A stretch of DNA of 64,000 bases from Aptenodytes patagonicus. Taxonomy: Eukaryota > Chordata > Aves > Sphenisciformes > Spheniscidae. Location of the stretch: positions 1,500,179 to 1,564,178 of the forward strand of contig NC_134975.1 of the NCBI RefSeq assembly GCF_965638725.1, read 5' to 3'. The notes below the pieces were generated by a model, which saw nothing but the letters and a program-made list of their open reading frames with translations, had not been told where the DNA came from and made no database searches. Positions 61,308 to 64,000 of the stretch are shown piece by piece. Made by a program: the position numbers and the translations under genes. Position 1 is the stretch's first letter; each line of letters begins with the position of its first letter.

Positions 61308-63077
61308 GTTAGGTTCTTACAGTGTGCGTGTCTGTGTGGATGTTAAGGTATGCATTAGTAACAGTTTCTGAATCAAGAGGCTGCAATTGTCAAAATACTC
61401 AAGCTCTTCAGCACATTTGTAGGTAGTCTGTTACTCCTGTAGCTCTCTTGTTACATTTGAGCAGCTGCTTGTTTTCATGGAGCTGCTGTTAGGGCTGTGA
61501 AAATGCCTCCTCTTCCGGGAGCTTTTAAAGAATCAATTGGCAAGAGCTGAGCAGGCTTTCTGGACTGAGGCTTCTTCTTTTGCTTCCCTCACACCTATTT
61601 CAGTTGAATAATTCATGTTTTGATTTTGTTAAGGTTTAATACTCAACATACAGGAAAAGGATTTGCAGCGATGTACATTTCTGGGCAAGGACCTTGGAGA
61701 GGGTCCTGTGGGATTCCATGACTTGCAGGACTTTTCCTTCCTAACCCCTCCCATGTAATGGCTGCGGCAAAATACCTTGGATAACGTGGTGTCTGTTCTG
61801 GTGCATGTGCATCAGATATTAATAAACCTCTCTGTTTTCAAGCAGCTATATGCACTGGCTCAAAAATGAGTATGTGTAATTTTCAGCAGTGACTTTTATG
61901 TTGTCTCTCATTATGCAGAAGCATCACAGTCATTTGGATTGACGAAGTCGTCTGAATATTATGAATTCATATCTCATTGTGAATTCATATCTCTCTCTGA
62001 AACTGCTCTGCTAGGCCACTTCACTCATACCTATTCTTTTACCTTCTTTTTTCTTCATACTTCCTGTTTTCTTTTCCTTTCTACTGGGGGCTAATGCATG
62101 TTCCTGGTGTCTGCTTGGGTCTCAGCTTTGTACTAACTTGTCCTGGTGTCTGCTTTGGGCTCAGCTTTGTACTAACTTGTCCAGGACTACAGCCCATTCT
62201 GAGCTGTGGGTACTACATAAATAAAGGTTAGTGCTTACAGCGTGTCTGGAATCAGTCTTTTTCTTCAGCTCGTAACTACATTCTACTTTGGCAAGTAGGT
62301 AGAACATGATTTAATAGTTTGATTTACAACTAGAGTATAGGCAGGCAATCACTTTGAAGAACACGTAAATTTTAGGCCAAGGCCTAACTGAATGTTTATA
62401 TGTAGCACTGTACAACTTAAGATATCAAGTAATGAGTGCTTTCTTCATGATAAATAAATAATTAGTTCACAGATTTAGGACAGACAAGGTATCTGTTCTC
62501 TCGGAAACACAGGATGCAGTTCCTTGTTGTAGTTTTCTCTTTTTTGTTTTGTTCTGGGGTTGGGTTTTTTTGTTTGTTTTCTGCAATTGAAAGGGACCCA
62601 TTTAGAATACCAGACAAAAGCATTTTCTGCATGTGGCCTTGGCACATTTGTTTCCCAGGGCCTGCATTCTGCTTTGTTCCTGTGAATTTTCAGTTTTGAC
62701 AATGATACTGACCCCTCACTTTCCATTTCAGAATTACCAAAGTTAGGCAATACAGCATCTGATATTATAGAATATGAATGGAAAAGTAATGAGAGATTAA
62801 ACTCGGAGAACCCAGGGGAAGGATACTTGTCTGAGGAGGTGAATCTCTTGCGTGCTTTAAACAGGGGCAAAACACCAGGGGTAAATGCATTCACACTGGA
62901 AATGTCTGCTGCTTTAACTTCTGTTTTGGCCGGTGTAACCTTGTTTGACACAGCCCGCGAAAAAAAGATCTTCGTATTACAAGCCTGTACCATTAATATG
63001 TGAATTGGAAAGAGAGCATGTTCAGTGCAATGTGCTTTTCCCTAAGCAGCTAGATTTTCTTTTCTGCTTCCACACAG
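61308..63077 (+). other. DIP2B: DIP2B intron 4
   Basis: A 1.8-kb intron with a 39-bp tandem duplication at 62102-62179 and a short GAATTCATATCTC duplication near 61962-61993. I see no gene. Confidence 0.85.
62102..62179 (+). repeat. 39-bp tandem duplication in DIP2B intron 4
   Basis: The units 62102-62140 and 62141-62179 are the same length and differ only in a short internal stretch (GCTTGGGTCTCAG versus GCTTTGGGCTCAG). This is a recent local duplication. Confidence 0.9.
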
Positions 63078-63290
63078 ACACGTCTTCCGCATCCGAGGAC
63101 GAGGGGTCGCTAAGGCGCCAAGCTGCTCTTTCTGCTGCATTGCATCAGAGCTTACAGAATGCTGAGTCTTGGATCAACCGATCTATTCAGGGGTCATCCA
63201 CATCTTCATCAGCATCTTCTACACTTTCCCATGGAGAAGGCAAAGGGACCAGTGGGTCACTAGCTGATGTATTTGCCAATACTCGAATAG
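63078..63290 (+). CDS. DIP2B: DIP2B coding exon 5
   Basis: The exon encodes (D)TSSASEDEGSLRRQAALSAA and continues LHQSLQNAESWINRSIQGSS to SLADVFANTRI, about residues 142-212. It is nearly identical to human DIP2B (LQQSLQNAESWINRSIQGSS), with Gln to His and Val to Gly differences visible. It is a Ser/Thr-rich acidic linker after the DMAP1-binding domain. The acceptor is TTCCACACAG and the donor is ATAG|GTAGGA. It is 213 nt and symmetric. Confidence 0.97.
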
Positions 63291-64000
63291 GTAGGAGATG
63301 GGTATGAACAGAAAAATTGCTTCAAGTTCAGATTGTATTAATAAAGCTGGAGTTGTCCATGGCATACAGGAAATTTGGATCAAGAGTTTAGTTAGTTTTG
63401 ATGGAACTTGCTAGGATTTGTTGGAGTTGCACCATCACGACGTGTTTTTTCTTAAGAATTTCAGAATATTGAGTTCGTTGAAAAAGGGGAAGTGGGGAAC
63501 AGGAGCTTATCAAAGTAAAAAAGACTCCAGGGTGTGATGGCAGTAGTGACAGGATCAGTAGGCACAACTTTCTTTCTGTATACTGTGTTGCTTATGTCTA
63601 CAGCTATTTGAAGCTACTGTGTGTAAAAAGCTACCGTATGCAAGTAGTATTTGGCATCTGTGTCCTGATGAATACCATAGGGATGTCTTTGCCTATCGAG
63701 TGGGGGAAATGCTGTGTTTTAACATTCTCATTTTGCTATAAGCCCTAATGGTTTATTTTTTGCATTAGATTAAAAAAAAAAAAAGAACCAAAACCAGCCA
63801 TATATGTGAACAAATGAGCACGTCATTAAAAAAAATGGTTTTAGCAGAGTAAAGATTTAGCACAGAACTTTCATGGCTAGTCTGAGAAACAATCAGAGCA
63901 TCCAGGTATTGAGAAGATGGAGCAAAATCTACAGATCTGGATACCCCAGGCTCAGTTTTTTGAGGCTCTGAGGTGCTCCTTGCTGCTGATGCTTCTGTAT
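63291..64000 (+). other. DIP2B: DIP2B intron 5, 5' part
   Basis: This intron runs off the window. The next expected codons (ENFSAPPDVTT in the family) do not appear before base 64000. Only an A-rich tract at about 63772-63784 stands out. Confidence 0.8.

Larger units (their letters stand above)
22123..64000 (+). other. DIP2B: DIP2B gene, 5' part (continues beyond window)
   Basis: This is the first 42 kb of disco-interacting protein 2 homolog B. Five coding exons (22123-22210, 52470-52541, 59643-59780, 61182-61307, 63078-63290) join in frame and give about 212 residues. The family protein has about 1,570 residues: an N-terminal DMAP1-binding domain, then two AMP-binding (adenylate-forming-like) domains. 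Only the first domain and the Ser-rich linker are present here. I call DIP2B over DIP2A and DIP2C from the exon 4-5 sequence (HKEQKMALPMPTKRRSTFVQ; SSASEDEGSLRRQAALSAAL) and from linkage to LARP4. Members act in neurons in axon growth and lipid or acyl-CoA-related metabolism; human DIP2B carries the FRA12A CGG repeat in its 5' region. Confidence 0.95.

Noticed and set aside
1..64000. CR1 LINE copies, expected in a bird genome
   Set aside because: I looked for the CR1 3' end pattern (ATTCTATG-type repeats after an AGGTCCCTTCCAAC-like segment) and did not find a convincing copy by eye. A RepeatMasker run could still find diverged fragments.
1..64000. CRISPR arrays, bacterial operons, phage or plasmid features
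   Set aside because: The exon-intron structure, CpG island and vertebrate gene content show nuclear vertebrate DNA. No regularly spaced repeats were seen.

Overview
The window is vertebrate nuclear DNA, almost certainly from a bird. It holds two neighbouring protein-coding genes, both on the + strand: the 3' part of LARP4 (La-related protein 4) and the 5' part of DIP2B (disco-interacting protein 2 homolog B). I identified both by reading exon translations against family members I know. The human neighbourhood on 12q13 has the same order and orientation. The avian call rests on a solo LTR in DIP2B intron 1 that matches a class III (ERVL-like) family abundant in neoavian birds, on a few decayed MIR-like SINEs, and on short AT-rich introns beside one sharp CpG island. 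I cannot name the species.

Layout. Bases 1-2582 are the end of LARP4 intron 1. Fifteen coding exons follow from 2583 to 16449. They encode the PAM2w peptide, the La motif, the RRM and the disordered Arg-rich C-terminal half, about 723 residues, so only the short first coding exon is missing. A 3' UTR of about 4.7 kb ends at an AATAAA at 21090. Less than 1 kb further on is a CpG-island promoter (about 21.6-22.65 kb). It carries a 14-bp palindromic E-box, a short upstream ORF and DIP2B coding exon 1. DIP2B intron 1 is about 30 kb and has no gene I can support. Coding exons 2-5 follow at 52.5, 59.6, 61.2 and 63.1 kb. They complete the DMAP1-binding region and reach about residue 212 of a protein that is about 1,576 residues long in human. 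The gene runs off the right edge.

The most interesting observation is a pair of related sequences in LARP4 introns 2 and 10 (about 3016-3158 and 10886-11111). Each has a box C-like GTGATGA, a shared CGCGCTAAGAG block, an internal hairpin, a shared CGGG(T)AAGAT block and a box D CTGA. In each, a GGCCC / GGGC(C/T) terminal stem brackets the boxes. They look like two diverged copies of a large box C/D-type snoRNA or scaRNA hosted by LARP4. I do not recognise the family.

Functionally, LARP4 is a cytoplasmic poly(A)/PABP-binding mRNA-stabilising factor. DIP2B is a neuronal protein with a DMAP1-binding domain and adenylate-forming-like domains. They are physical neighbours; nothing here shows that they share a pathway. 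The tight tandem spacing makes termination of LARP4 relevant to DIP2B promoter activity.
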